Positions 1-5,955 of a stretch of DNA of 7,049 bases are shown one piece after another. Source of the stretch: Streptomyces lilacinus (GTDB lineage Bacteria; Actinomycetota; Actinomycetes; Streptomycetales; Streptomycetaceae); the NCBI GenBank assembly GCA_000715685.1, contig KL569432.1, positions 33,499-40,547 on the forward strand, given 5' to 3'. Below the pieces are notes generated by a model that was not told the origin of the DNA, made no database searches, and worked only from the letters and a program-made list of their open reading frames with translations. How positions within the stretch are numbered: the stretch's first letter is position 1; every line of letters begins with the position of its first letter. A program made the position numbers and the translations under genes.

Positions 1-575
1 TGGTCCCCCACGCGGCCGCCCGGCTCGTCCTCGGCGACCGCCTCGGCGTCCGGCCGCGGTCGCTGCGCTGGACCCGGGGGCGTTGGGGCAAGCCCGAGCT
101 CGCGGGCGCCGACGGGCTCCGCACCAACCTCTCGCACTCCGGCGAGCTCGCGCTGCTGGCCGTAGCGGACCGGCCCGTCGGGGTCGACGTCGAACGCGTC
201 CGGCCGGGGCTGCGCGCCGCCGCCCTGGCCCGCCGTTTCTTCCCCGAATCGGAAAGTGACCTGGTCAGCGGGGGTGTGCCGGCCGGACCCGAGGGGGAGA
301 CCCGGCGCTTCACGCGGCTGTGGACGCGCAAGGAGGCCTGTGTGAAGGCCGCCGGCGGGCGTCTCGCCCAGGGCATGGAACTGCCCGTCGCGCACCCCGC
401 CGGCCAGTTCACGGTCCACCGCCCGGGCGCCGCGCTGCCCGGCCCGTGGCGGGTGCAGGACCTCACTCTGCCCGACGGCTACGCCGGCGCGGTCGCCCTG
501 GACGGCACGCGTCCCTTCCGCGCGGTGGTCCGCTCCTGGCGCCCACCGCCCCCCGACCACCTGGTCCCTTTCTGA
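1..575 (+). CDS. 4'-phosphopantetheinyl transferase, Sfp type (5' truncated)
   Basis: This is the 3' part of an Sfp/Gsp-type PPTase gene. Such enzymes transfer phosphopantetheine from CoA to a serine on acyl, peptidyl or aryl carrier proteins, in the cytoplasm. The reading frame is open from base 3 and ends at TGA 573-575, giving 190 visible residues of a family usually about 220-250 long, so only a short N-terminus is missing. The family motifs appear in order: GKPEL (visible residues 29-33), NLSHSG (42-47), GVDVE (60-64) with the acidic metal ligands Asp62 and Glu64, and FTRLWTRKEACVKAAGG (103-119) with Glu111 as third metal ligand and Lys115. All key residues are intact, so the enzyme should be active. 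An intrinsic terminator follows seven bases after the stop, so it is probably the last gene of its transcript. Next to an exporter and a SARP regulator it probably serves a polyketide or nonribosomal peptide pathway, which is an inference. Family assignment is very secure; the partner carrier protein is unknown. Confidence 0.95.
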   Translation, partial: VPHAAARLVLGDRLGVRPRSLRWTRGRWGKPELAGADGLRTNLSHSGELALLAVADRPVGVDVERVRPGLRAAALARRFFPESESDLVSGGVPAGPEGETRRFTRLWTRKEACVKAAGGRLAQGMELPVAHPAGQFTVHRPGAALPGPWRVQDLTLPDGYAGAVALDGTRPFRAVVRSWRPPPPDHLVPF

Positions 576-581
576 CCCCCG

Positions 582-608
582 ACGGCCGGCAACGGCCGTT
601 ATTTTTTT
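582..608 (+). terminator. Intrinsic terminator after the PPTase gene
   Basis: A perfect 7-bp stem, ACGGCCG (582-588) pairing with CGGCCGT (593-599), closes a GCAA tetraloop of the stable GNRA type. TA and then seven T residues (602-608) follow. This is a textbook Rho-independent terminator, placed 7 bases after the PPTase stop. It separates the PPTase transcript from the MMPL gene downstream. Confidence 0.9.
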
Positions 609-615
609 CCCCGCA

Positions 616-655
616 CAAGCCGGCCCAAGCCCTTGACCCAAGCCCCCTGCAAGCC
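616..655 (+). repeat. Four direct CAAGCC repeats upstream of the exporter gene
   Basis: CAAGCC occurs at 616-621, 626-631, 639-644 and 650-655, with start-to-start distances of 10, 13 and 11 bases, close to one helical turn each. Copies two and four extend to nearly the same 13-14 bases (CAAGCCCTTGACCC and CAAGCCCTTACCC). A further CAAG lies at 681-684, about three turns on. SARP regulators bind short direct repeats spaced about 11 bp apart, and one SARP gene lies next door, so this is a candidate activator site. The spacing is not strictly regular and the motif is not the classic TCGAG type, so binding is unproven. Confidence 0.45.
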
Positions 656-693
656 CTTACCCATGCGCGCTCGGCACTGTCAAGTAGTAATAA

Positions 694-713
694 GTCCCCC
701 TCGGTTCGGGGAC
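694..713. promoter_or_regulatory. Inverted repeat in the exporter leader or promoter
   Basis: GTCCCC (694-699) and GGGGAC (708-713) form perfect 6-bp arms around an 8-base spacer, 77 bases before the MMPL start codon. No T-run follows, so it is not a terminator. It could be an operator or a 5'-leader hairpin. The AT-richer stretch just upstream (TAGTAATAAG, 685-694) might hold a -10 element, but no clear -35 partner is visible. Confidence 0.35.
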
Positions 714-775
714 GCAGTACCCCTGCGCCGAAATTGCGAGGTCATTAGTTTGATGGAGAGTTACGGGACAACCTT

Positions 776-783
776 GAGAGAGG
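776..783 (+). promoter_or_regulatory. Ribosome binding site of the MMPL gene
   Basis: The purine-rich GAGAGAGG lies seven bases before ATG 791. It supports the start at 791 over the in-frame ATG at 809, which would remove six residues and has a poorer site upstream. Confidence 0.6.
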
Positions 784-790
784 CAGAACC

Positions 791-2989
791 ATGGGTGGCA
801 GGCACCTCATGACACGGGCGGCGCGATGGAGCGCCACACACCCCTGGTGGGCTCTGACGCTCTGGGTGGTGTTCGTCGTCGGCGCTCTGCTGGCCGGCGG
901 CGCCATGGGCACCCAGCGGGCCGGGGACTCCGATCTGGCGATCGGCCAGTCCGGCCGCAGCGCCGAGATCGCCAAGGCGGGCGGGCTCGGCGAGCGCCCG
1001 GTGGAGAACGTCCTCGTCACGCCCCGCACCGGCGACCTCGACCCGGCCGAGGCCAAGGAGGCCGCCGCCGATGCCGCGCGGCGCCTGAAGGGCCTCGAGG
1101 AGGTGGCCGAGGTCGGCGCACCCGTCCCCGCCAAGGACGGCTCCGCCCTGCTGGTCCCCCTCACCATGAAGGGTGACCCCGAGCAGGCGGACGGCAAGGT
1201 GGGCCCCCTGCTGAACGCCGTGCAGGCGACGCAGGACGAGTTCTCCTCGCTGCGCGTCGAACTCGTCGGCTCCGCCTCGATCCGCAACGGCCTCAACGAG
1301 ATGCTCGAGGAGGACCTCGGCAAGGCCAACAAGTGGAGCCTGCCGCTGACCCTCGCCGTGATGCTGGTCGTCTTCGGCGCGATCGTCGCCGCCGGCGTCC
1401 CCGTCCTGCTGGGCATGTCGACCGTGGCGGCCGGCCTCGGCCTGTGGGGCGTCGTCTCCCACCTCGTACCGGACCCCGGGCCCGTCACCCACATCATCGT
1501 CCTCATGGGCATGGCCGTCGGCGTCGACTACTCGCTCTTCTACATCAAGCGCCAGCGCGAGGAACGCGCCCTGGGCACCCGCAACATCGACGCCATCGAG
1601 ATCGCCGCGGCCACCTCCGGCCACTCGGTGGTCATCTCCGGCCTCGTCGTCACGATGTCCATGGCCGCGCTGTACTTCGCCGGACACGTCGCCTTCACCT
1701 CGATGGCGACCGGCGCGATCCTCGTCGTCCTCATCGCGATCCTCGCCTCCCTGACCGTGCTGCCCGCCCTGCTGTCCCTGCTCGGACGCTGGCTGGAGCG
1801 CCCCCGGGTCCCGCTGGTGTGGCGCCTGACCAACCGCACCGCGCGACCGCGCCTGTGGCCCGCCCTCCTGCGCCCCGCGCTGCGCCGCCCGGCCCTCGCC
1901 CTGATCGTGTCCGTGGCCGCCCTCGGCGCCCTGTCCGTCCCGGCCCTGGACCTCAAGCTCAAGACCACGGGCATCGACGACCTGCCGCGCTCGATCACCG
2001 CCATGCAGGGCTACGACCGCATGGTGAAGGCCTTCCCCAGCCAGGCCGACACCCACCGGGTCGCCGTGCTGGCCCCGGCCGACCAGGCGCCCCGGGTGCG
2101 GGCCGCGCTCGCCGCGCTGGTCGAGCGCACCTCTAACGACCCGCTGTTCACCCAGGTCAGCGCGCCGGAGATCCGTACGTCCGAGGACCACCGGGTCAGC
2201 ACCGTCGAGATCGCGACCCGCTTCGACAGCAGCTCCGGCAAGGCCCGCGAGTCGCTGGCCAAGCTCCGCGAGGACCTCGCCCCCGCGACCGTCGGCAAGG
2301 TGGCGGGCGCCGAGTTCGCCGTCGGCGGCAGCGACGTCGCCCACGACGTGGACTACCGCGCCAACGTCGTCGAGAAGATGCCCTGGGTGCTCGGCTTCGC
2401 CCTCCTGATGACCTTCCTGGTGATGCTGGTCTCCTACCGGTCCGTCCTGCTGGCCGTCGTCACCGTGGTCCTCAACATCCTCTCCGCGGTCGCCTCCATC
2501 GGCGTCCTGGCCCTGGTCTTCCAGCACACCTGGGCCGAGGGGATCCTGCACTTCGAGTCCACCGGGCGCGTGGTGGCCTGGCTCCCGCTGATGCTCTTCG
2601 TCATCCTGCTGGGCTTGTCGATGGACTACCACGTCTTCGTCGTCAGCCGCATCCGCGAGGCCGCCCAGGCCGGCCTGCCCGTCCGGGACGCCGTGGAGAC
2701 CGGCATCATCCGCACGGCGGGCGTGGTGACCAGCGCCGCGGTGGTCATGGTCTCGGTCTTCGCCCTCTTCGCGGGGCTGAGCTTCATCGAGATGAAGCAG
2801 ATGGGCGTGGGCATGGCGGCGGCGGTGCTGCTCGACGCGACGCTCATCCGGATCGTGGTGCTGCCGTCGGTGGTGACGCTGCTGGGCAACAAGATCTGGT
2901 GGCCGTCGCGCCTGGGCAGGCCGGCGCCCGGCGTCGAGCCGATGGCCAACGACCGGGGTGCGCCGGTGAGTTACAGCACGGTGAGCTGA
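791..2989 (+). CDS. MMPL-family RND transporter (probable exporter)
   Basis: This encodes a 732-residue MMPL/RND transporter, a proton-driven integral membrane pump of the group that includes mycobacterial MmpL proteins and antibiotic exporters such as ActII-ORF3. The layout is the family's duplicated one. TM1 is at about 20-40, an extracytoplasmic domain at about 41-180, TM2-6 between about 184 and 330, and TM7 at about 367-387. A second outer domain covers about 388-528, and TM8-12 lie between about 531 and 697. The conserved proton-relay Asp-Tyr pairs are present in TM4 (GVDYSLF, Asp246-Tyr247) and TM10 (SMDYHVF, Asp612-Tyr613), each followed by a basic FxxxxRxRE-like segment. The length is normal and no TTA codon is in frame. 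It sits alone between a PPTase terminator and a convergent SARP gene. Export of the neighbouring pathway's product is likely, but a lipid substrate is equally possible from sequence alone. Confidence 0.95.
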   Translation: MGGRHLMTRAARWSATHPWWALTLWVVFVVGALLAGGAMGTQRAGDSDLAIGQSGRSAEIAKAGGLGERPVENVLVTPRTGDLDPAEAKEAAADAARRLKGLEEVAEVGAPVPAKDGSALLVPLTMKGDPEQADGKVGPLLNAVQATQDEFSSLRVELVGSASIRNGLNEMLEEDLGKANKWSLPLTLAVMLVVFGAIVAAGVPVLLGMSTVAAGLGLWGVVSHLVPDPGPVTHIIVLMGMAVGVDYSLFYIKRQREERALGTRNIDAIEIAAATSGHSVVISGLVVTMSMAALYFAGHVAFTSMATGAILVVLIAILASLTVLPALLSLLGRWLERPRVPLVWRLTNRTARPRLWPALLRPALRRPALALIVSVAALGALSVPALDLKLKTTGIDDLPRSITAMQGYDRMVKAFPSQADTHRVAVLAPADQAPRVRAALAALVERTSNDPLFTQVSAPEIRTSEDHRVSTVEIATRFDSSSGKARESLAKLREDLAPATVGKVAGAEFAVGGSDVAHDVDYRANVVEKMPWVLGFALLMTFLVMLVSYRSVLLAVVTVVLNILSAVASIGVLALVFQHTWAEGILHFESTGRVVAWLPLMLFVILLGLSMDYHVFVVSRIREAAQAGLPVRDAVETGIIRTAGVVTSAAVVMVSVFALFAGLSFIEMKQMGVGMAAAVLLDATLIRIVVLPSVVTLLGNKIWWPSRLGRPAPGVEPMANDRGAPVSYSTVS

Positions 2990-3005
2990 AACCCGACCGC
3001 TGAGA

Positions 3006-3063
3006 GAGCGGGAACCGAGGGGGCGAGTCGGATGCGCCCCCTCGGTTCCCGCTCGTTCTCTTT
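3006..3063. terminator. Perfect 20-bp hairpin between convergent MMPL and SARP genes
   Basis: Bases 3006-3025 and 3035-3054 are perfectly complementary over 20 bp, around a 9-base loop (3026-3034). The T-rich tail GTTCTCTTT (3055-3063) follows on the plus strand. It starts 16 bases after the MMPL stop and 35 bases beyond the SARP stop on the other strand. It most likely terminates the exporter transcript. It may also stop SARP transcripts, though no U-run follows in that direction. Confidence 0.88.
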
Positions 3064-3099
3064 GGAGCGTGCTCTTTACAGCGTGCTCTTTACAGCGTG
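3058..3099. repeat. Three tandem 14-mers across the SARP stop codon
   Basis: Three adjacent 14-base units occupy 3058-3071, 3072-3085 and 3086-3099. The last two are identical (CTCTTTACAGCGTG on the plus strand). The first differs at two bases (GG for AC). The third unit carries the SARP TAA stop (3090-3092 read on the minus strand) and its last codons, so the array looks like slippage duplication of the gene's 3' end. The first unit begins in the T-rich tail of the hairpin. Because the stop lies in the unit nearest the gene, copy-number changes in the other units would not alter the protein. Confidence 0.85.
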
Positions 3100-3848
3100 G
3101 GATCCTGCGTGAGGATCGCCTGGTAGAGGTGATGGAGACCGCGCCCCGGCTTCAACCCCAGTTCCTGGTCGAGCCACTTGCGCGTGCGGTGGAAGATGTT
3201 GATGGCCTCGGTCTGGCGGCCGCAGCGGTAGAGAGCGAGCATGAGGAGCTCGCTGAAACGTTCCCGCTCGGGGTACTGGGCGAGGAGCTGCTGCAGCTCG
3301 GGTACGACGATCCCGGCGTCGCCGACGCGGAGTTGGGCGGCGATCAGGTCCTCGCGGGCGGTCTTGCGCTGCTCGTCCAGCCGCAGCCCGGCGGCCCGGC
3401 ACCGCGGCCCGTCGCTGGCGTCGAGCAGCGCGGGCCCGCGCCACAGCTCCAGGGACCGCCGCAGCAGCGCGACGGCCTCCTGCGGCCGCGCCTCGATCAG
3501 CCCGGCGCCCTGCTCGGAGTCGCGCATGAAGCGATTGGCGTCCAGGCCGTTGTGGGGGAGCTCGAGCATGTAGCCGTTCTCCACGGTGTGGATGACGGGC
3601 TGGTCGGCCACGCCGACGTCGAGGGTGCCGAGCACCTTGCGCATCCGGGTGACGTTCGCCTGCAGCGCGTTGCGCGCGTTCTTCAGCGGGGCCTCGCCCC
3701 ACATCTCGTCGATCAGCTCGTCGAAGGGCACCACCTGCCCGGCGTTCATGGCGAGCATGGCGAGCATGACTCTTATTTTTTTGGCGCCGATTCTGACGGT
3801 GGTCAGGCCGTCACCGACGAGCAGCGGTCCCAAGACCGAGATTTCCAT
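3090..3848 (-). CDS. SARP-family pathway-specific transcriptional activator
   Basis: This encodes a 252-residue Streptomyces antibiotic regulatory protein, the short form without an ATPase domain, like ActII-ORF4 or RedD. An OmpR/PhoB-like winged helix-turn-helix covers about residues 1-97 (MEISVLGPL, QVVPFDELIDEMWGE, ENGYMLEL). A bacterial transcriptional activation domain covers about 100-246 and ends in the typical ELGLKPGRGLHHLYQAIL (229-246). Such proteins bind direct repeats and recruit RNA polymerase to biosynthetic promoters. ATG 3848 was chosen because the conserved MEISVLGPL starts there and GGGGGGA lies about eight bases upstream. An upstream in-frame ATG at 3959 would add 37 residues that do not look like this family. 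Codons 23-26 are AAA AAA ATA AGA, rare in this GC-rich setting, and include an A7 run. There are no TTA codons, so no direct bldA control of translation is expected. The gene is convergent with the MMPL gene and has a long repeat-bearing region upstream. Confidence 0.93.
   Translation of the reverse strand: MEISVLGPLLVGDGLTTVRIGAKKIRVMLAMLAMNAGQVVPFDELIDEMWGEAPLKNARNALQANVTRMRKVLGTLDVGVADQPVIHTVENGYMLELPHNGLDANRFMRDSEQGAGLIEARPQEAVALLRRSLELWRGPALLDASDGPRCRAAGLRLDEQRKTAREDLIAAQLRVGDAGIVVPELQQLLAQYPERERFSELLMLALYRCGRQTEAINIFHRTRKWLDQELGLKPGRGLHHLYQAILTQDPTL
3776..3782 (-). other. A7 homopolymer inside the SARP DNA-binding domain
   Basis: Seven T residues on the plus strand read as AAAAAAA in the SARP message, at codons 23-25 (AAA AAA ATA), just before AGA. 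Loss of one A by polymerase or replication slippage would read AAA AAA TAA and stop translation at once. Such homopolymers are uncommon in GC-rich coding DNA. Whether slippage occurs is not shown by the sequence. Confidence 0.5.
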
Positions 3849-3938
3849 TGCCCTCGTCCCCCCGAGTAGGCAGTCCCTGCTGATGGCGTGAGATCCGTGT
3901 CCGGTCGGTGTCGTGGCCGGCTGCGGAAGTACGGTGCC

Positions 3939-3955
3939 CCTTACCAGGCCTAAGG
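3939..3955. promoter_or_regulatory. Inverted repeat upstream of the SARP gene
   Basis: CCTTA (3939-3943) and TAAGG (3951-3955) flank a 7-base spacer, about 91 bases upstream of the SARP start codon. The position fits an operator close to the SARP promoter, but no -10/-35 pair was clear enough to call. Confidence 0.3.
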
Positions 3956-3976
3956 ACATCTGCGCTCCTTCACGGT

Positions 3977-4001
3977 CGGAGTCGCTTCCGTCCGGACTCC
4001 G
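3977..4001. promoter_or_regulatory. Inverted repeat, candidate operator of the SARP gene
   Basis: CGGAGTC (3977-3983) and GACTCCG (3995-4001) are perfect 7-bp arms around an 11-base spacer, about 130 bases upstream of the SARP start. Arm centres are 18 bp apart, which suits a dimeric regulator reading one face of the DNA. There is no T-run, so it is not an intrinsic terminator. Confidence 0.35.
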
Positions 4002-4033
4002 CCAGATGTGGTCATGTAGCTGAAAGTCGACAC

Positions 4034-4082
4034 GTGCTGAGTGCTGAGTGCGGTGTGCTGGGTGCGCGGTGCTGAGTGCTGA
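4034..4082. repeat. Array of seven tandem heptamers (GTGCTGA)
   Basis: Seven units of exactly seven bases run without gaps. Units 1, 2, 6 and 7 are GTGCTGA, unit 3 is GTGCGGT, unit 4 is GTGCTGG and unit 5 is GTGCGCG. GTGC is invariant in all seven, and variation is confined to the last three bases and to the middle of the array. On the other strand the unit reads TCAGCAC. The array lies 186 bases upstream of the SARP start codon. A lone partial copy, GCTGAGTGC, lies at 4528-4536. It could be a regulator-binding array or a minisatellite made by slippage. Confidence 0.85.
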
Positions 4083-4498
4083 AGATCGCGACGAAGCGGC
4101 TTCCGGGCCGTCCCCGCAGACGCCGATGCGAAGCCGTCGACCATGGACGAAGCGCGCGATCGGATCAATACGCGGGAGGGGCCGGAAACGCTCAGGAAGG
4201 ACCGACCGTCCGGTTTACCGACGGCGACGTGTGCGTGTGCGGTGGAGAGAGTACAGCCAGAACTAGCCGCGTGGCCGTGTGATCACCGAAGCCCGACCGC
4301 CGGGCAGCAGGAGTCCGGTGCGACAGCGCGACAGCGGATGCCCGGCGCCACGATCGCGCCCGGCCGAACCGGAAGACGGCACGAGCCGTCCCGTTGAAAT
4401 GTTGAAGATCCCCATGGATGCTTTCCCCCCGACCCACTTCGACCCCGGGAATCCCTGCCGAGGCACGGGTGACGCTATCAACCGTCGTGGCTGAAACA

Positions 4499-4512
4499 CA
4501 AACACTCGTTTG
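4499..4512. promoter_or_regulatory. CAAAC/GTTTG inverted repeat
   Basis: CAAAC (4499-4503) and GTTTG (4508-4512) flank ACTC in a relatively AT-rich patch. The arms resemble those of autoregulatory elements bound by gamma-butyrolactone receptors of the TetR family. The spacer is about two bases shorter than in the sites I know, so the match is weak. Confidence 0.25.
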
Positions 4513-4884
4513 GCTCACGCGGAAGCCGCTGAGTGCCCACCCGACGAGCGAGGTTCCCGCGGGTAGCCCGACCCGCACTGACCGCGACTGCGCCCTGGTG
4601 CGGCTTAACTGCACTGTGTGGGCACATATCTGACGTTGCATCATTTGCTCGGTCCGAGGGCCCCGCCGAAGCCCCCTGCGCACCCGTACAAGCGGAATCC
4701 CCACGTGCCATCGACGTCAATCAGCCAAGGACCGGACGGGAAGTTTGACGGCCCGCATCCCATGAACGGTCGACGGCCAGAGTGCCGGACGGGACGGGTC
4801 CCCGCCGCCAGGCCGGCTGTCGACTACGCGAACGGCCGGTGAACAGTGAAGGTGCTGGGGGCGGCGCCGCCCGCGTCGGCCGTG

Positions 4885-4908
4885 AAAACATCCCTCCCGG
4901 AGGGAGGG
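4885..4908 (-). terminator. Intrinsic terminator of the minus-strand winged-helix gene
   Basis: On the minus strand a 7-bp stem, CCCTCCC pairing with GGGAGGG, has a 3-base loop (4892-4908) and is followed by AT, G and four T residues (4888-4885 read in reverse). It lies 51 bases beyond the TGA of the 90-residue gene. A further 14-bp palindrome, GGGCGGCGCCGCCC (4859-4872), follows and may act as a second structure. The short U-tract makes termination likely but not certain. Confidence 0.65.
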
Positions 4909-4959
4909 GTGCGGTGTGGAGCGAGCGCCCCCGCCAGGGCTCCAACCGGTTAGGGCGCG

Positions 4960-5232
4960 TCAGCCGCGCTTCTCCTCCTCGGCCTCCATGACCCGGATGC
5001 CCTGGTGCGTCAGCGTGACCATGGCGGGCGTGTTGCCCGATGTCCAGTCGACCGTGATGAGGCCCTCGCCCACCAGGTAGGTGCAGGCGGCGGCCAGGTC
5101 CTCCTCCGGCACACCGAGGGTGTCGTGCAGCTTCGCTCCGGTGACGCCCAGAAGGCGGTTGCCTTCGGTGGCCTCGTACAGGGCCTGCATGACCTTCTCG
5201 CGGTAGGCCTTCCGTTCGCGAAGCGTTGCCAT
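4960..5232 (-). CDS. Small winged-helix-like protein, hypothetical
   Basis: This encodes a 90-residue soluble protein with no named family I can assign. Its layout suits a single winged helix-turn-helix domain. It has an amphipathic helix at about 3-21 (RERKAYREKVMQALYEA), a helix at about 31-38, and a candidate recognition helix at about 44-56 after GVPEED. A beta-wing follows at about 57-76 (GLITVDWTSGNTPAMVTLT), then a charged C-terminal tail EAEEEKRG. GAGAGGG at 5241-5247 on the minus strand sits eight bases before ATG 5232 and fixes the start. A larger open frame extends upstream to 5721, but there it is read out of frame across the DUF5994 gene and is spurious. The gene follows the DUF5994 gene by 38 bases and a terminator follows it, so the two probably form an operon. 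DNA binding is inferred from the fold pattern only. Confidence 0.85.
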   Translation of the reverse strand: MATLRERKAYREKVMQALYEATEGNRLLGVTGAKLHDTLGVPEEDLAAACTYLVGEGLITVDWTSGNTPAMVTLTHQGIRVMEAEEEKRG

Positions 5233-5270
5233 GACTGCCGCCCTCTCATGCGCGGGTTCTTCAGGAGGCC

Positions 5271-5846
5271 TCACTGCCCCCGGCCGGAAGGGGCGATCTG
5301 GACCGGACTCCCGGTCGGTGACGCGGTGCCGCCGTCGGTCTCCCACTCCTCCGCGCGGTCCCGCGACTCGGCCGCGTCGACCGCCGCTCGTTCGTCCTCC
5401 ATCAGCATGCTCGCGGTGAGCAGACTTCCGGGGACGGTCGCGGCGGACATGAGCCGGGCGGCCGCGGCCGGGCTCGTCTCCGGCGGGATGACCAGCAGGT
5501 CCCAGCGGCCCGCGCGGTAGGAGAGCAGGAGCAGCTTGTGCGGGTCCTGCTCGGCCGCGAACCATCCCACGTGCACCGTGTGTCCTGTGACGGGCACCTT
5601 GCGGGGGATCACCGGCCAGAAGGTCGGATTCACCGTGACGCGGGTGATCCGCCCCCAGCAGTGGTCCAGCCTGGCCATCAGCGCGGGGAGCTCGAGGGAG
5701 AGGTCCCGTGAGCGGGGCCACCAGGCGCCGTCCAGCAGGCCCGCGGTCGTCCCCGGCGTCAGGGCCAGGCGGGCGGGCGGCGAAGGGGCGCGCGCATCAG
5801 GCGTCATACGGTCGACAGCGTTCGTACGGTCGATGGTCACGGTCAT
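5271..5846 (-). CDS. DUF5994-family protein
   Basis: This encodes a 191-residue protein of the actinobacterial DUF5994 family, whose function is unknown. I recognise the family pattern LDGAWWPRSRDLSLELPALM (38-57), the WGRITRVTVN segment (64-73), HTVHVGWF (89-96), DPHKLLLLSYRAGRWDLLVIPP (101-122) and the AAARLMSAA segment (128-136). A polar C-terminal tail (about 150-191) is probably disordered. No signal peptide or membrane segment is evident, so it is probably cytoplasmic. The start at 5846 is the best compromise. An upstream in-frame ATG at 5930 lies in repeat-rich spacer and adds non-family residues, and an internal ATG at 5807 has no ribosome site. The site before 5846 (AGGTCGG) is weak and rather distant. 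The gene lies 152 bases after the YjbQ gene and 38 bases before the winged-helix-like gene. These proteins often occur near stress or regulatory genes, but nothing here fixes a role. Confidence 0.85.
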   Translation of the reverse strand: MTVTIDRTNAVDRMTPDARAPSPPARLALTPGTTAGLLDGAWWPRSRDLSLELPALMARLDHCWGRITRVTVNPTFWPVIPRKVPVTGHTVHVGWFAAEQDPHKLLLLSYRAGRWDLLVIPPETSPAAAARLMSAATVPGSLLTASMLMEDERAAVDAAESRDRAEEWETDGGTASPTGSPVQIAPSGRGQ

Positions 5847-5955
5847 GATGCCGACCTGCCCGGTATATGCGATCGCCGGGAACGACGCCCGCGGGGAAGC
5901 CGGCGTACGAAGTGCTCCCGGTCCCTCCACCGTACTCCGGTCGGGGGTTCGCGCG

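Larger units (their letters stand above)
3849..4959. other. 1.1-kb region without supported genes
   Basis: No open frame here combines a ribosome binding site, Streptomyces-like third-position GC and recognisable protein features. Two short frames checked by hand (4143-4397 plus; 4263-4411 minus) have only about 70 percent G or C at third positions, near the local base composition, so they look like chance frames. The region includes the probable SARP promoter (minus strand, near 3850-4030), inverted repeats at 3939-3955, 3977-4001 and 4499-4512, the heptamer array 4034-4082, and a small tandem repeat of GCGACAGC (4320-4335). It also holds a 14-bp palindrome (4859-4872) and the terminator near 4900. 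It could be a cluster boundary, a decayed gene, or a source of small RNA. I cannot tell which. Confidence 0.6.

Noticed and set aside
694..713. The hairpin with GGTTCGG as a tRNA T-arm
   Set aside because: The loop and flanks do not fit a T-arm, and no acceptor, D or anticodon arms can be built around it.
761..2632. A 623-codon open frame antisense to the MMPL gene
   Set aside because: It is very rich in Gly, His, Asp, Gln and Arg with no domain pattern, as expected from reading a high-GC gene in reverse. The plus-strand frame is a clear membrane transporter.
3849..3959. A 37-residue N-terminal extension of the SARP from ATG 3959
   Set aside because: The extra residues do not resemble the family, the conserved domain starts at ATG 3848, and that codon has a purine-rich ribosome site.
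3950..4168. A 72-codon minus-strand frame across the heptamer array
   Set aside because: Its sequence is dictated by the repeats (runs of Thr-Gln-His), and it has no ribosome site or family resemblance.
4143..4397. An 84-codon plus-strand frame containing a TTA codon
   Set aside because: About 71 percent of third positions are G or C, close to local composition and below the real genes here, and no ribosome site precedes it.
4263..4411. A 49-codon minus-strand frame starting MGIFNISTG behind a G-rich stretch
   Set aside because: The upstream sequence could pass as a ribosome site, but third-position GC is about 71 percent and the product resembles nothing I know. It was also considered as a precursor peptide, but no modifying enzyme lies nearby.
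4498..4515. A full gamma-butyrolactone receptor element
   Set aside because: The arms CAAAC and GTTTG are present but the spacer is too short, so it is listed only as a weak inverted repeat.
5233..5721. Upstream extension of the winged-helix-like gene to ATG 5721
   Set aside because: The extension reads the DUF5994 gene in another frame and gives low-complexity Arg/Gly/Pro sequence.
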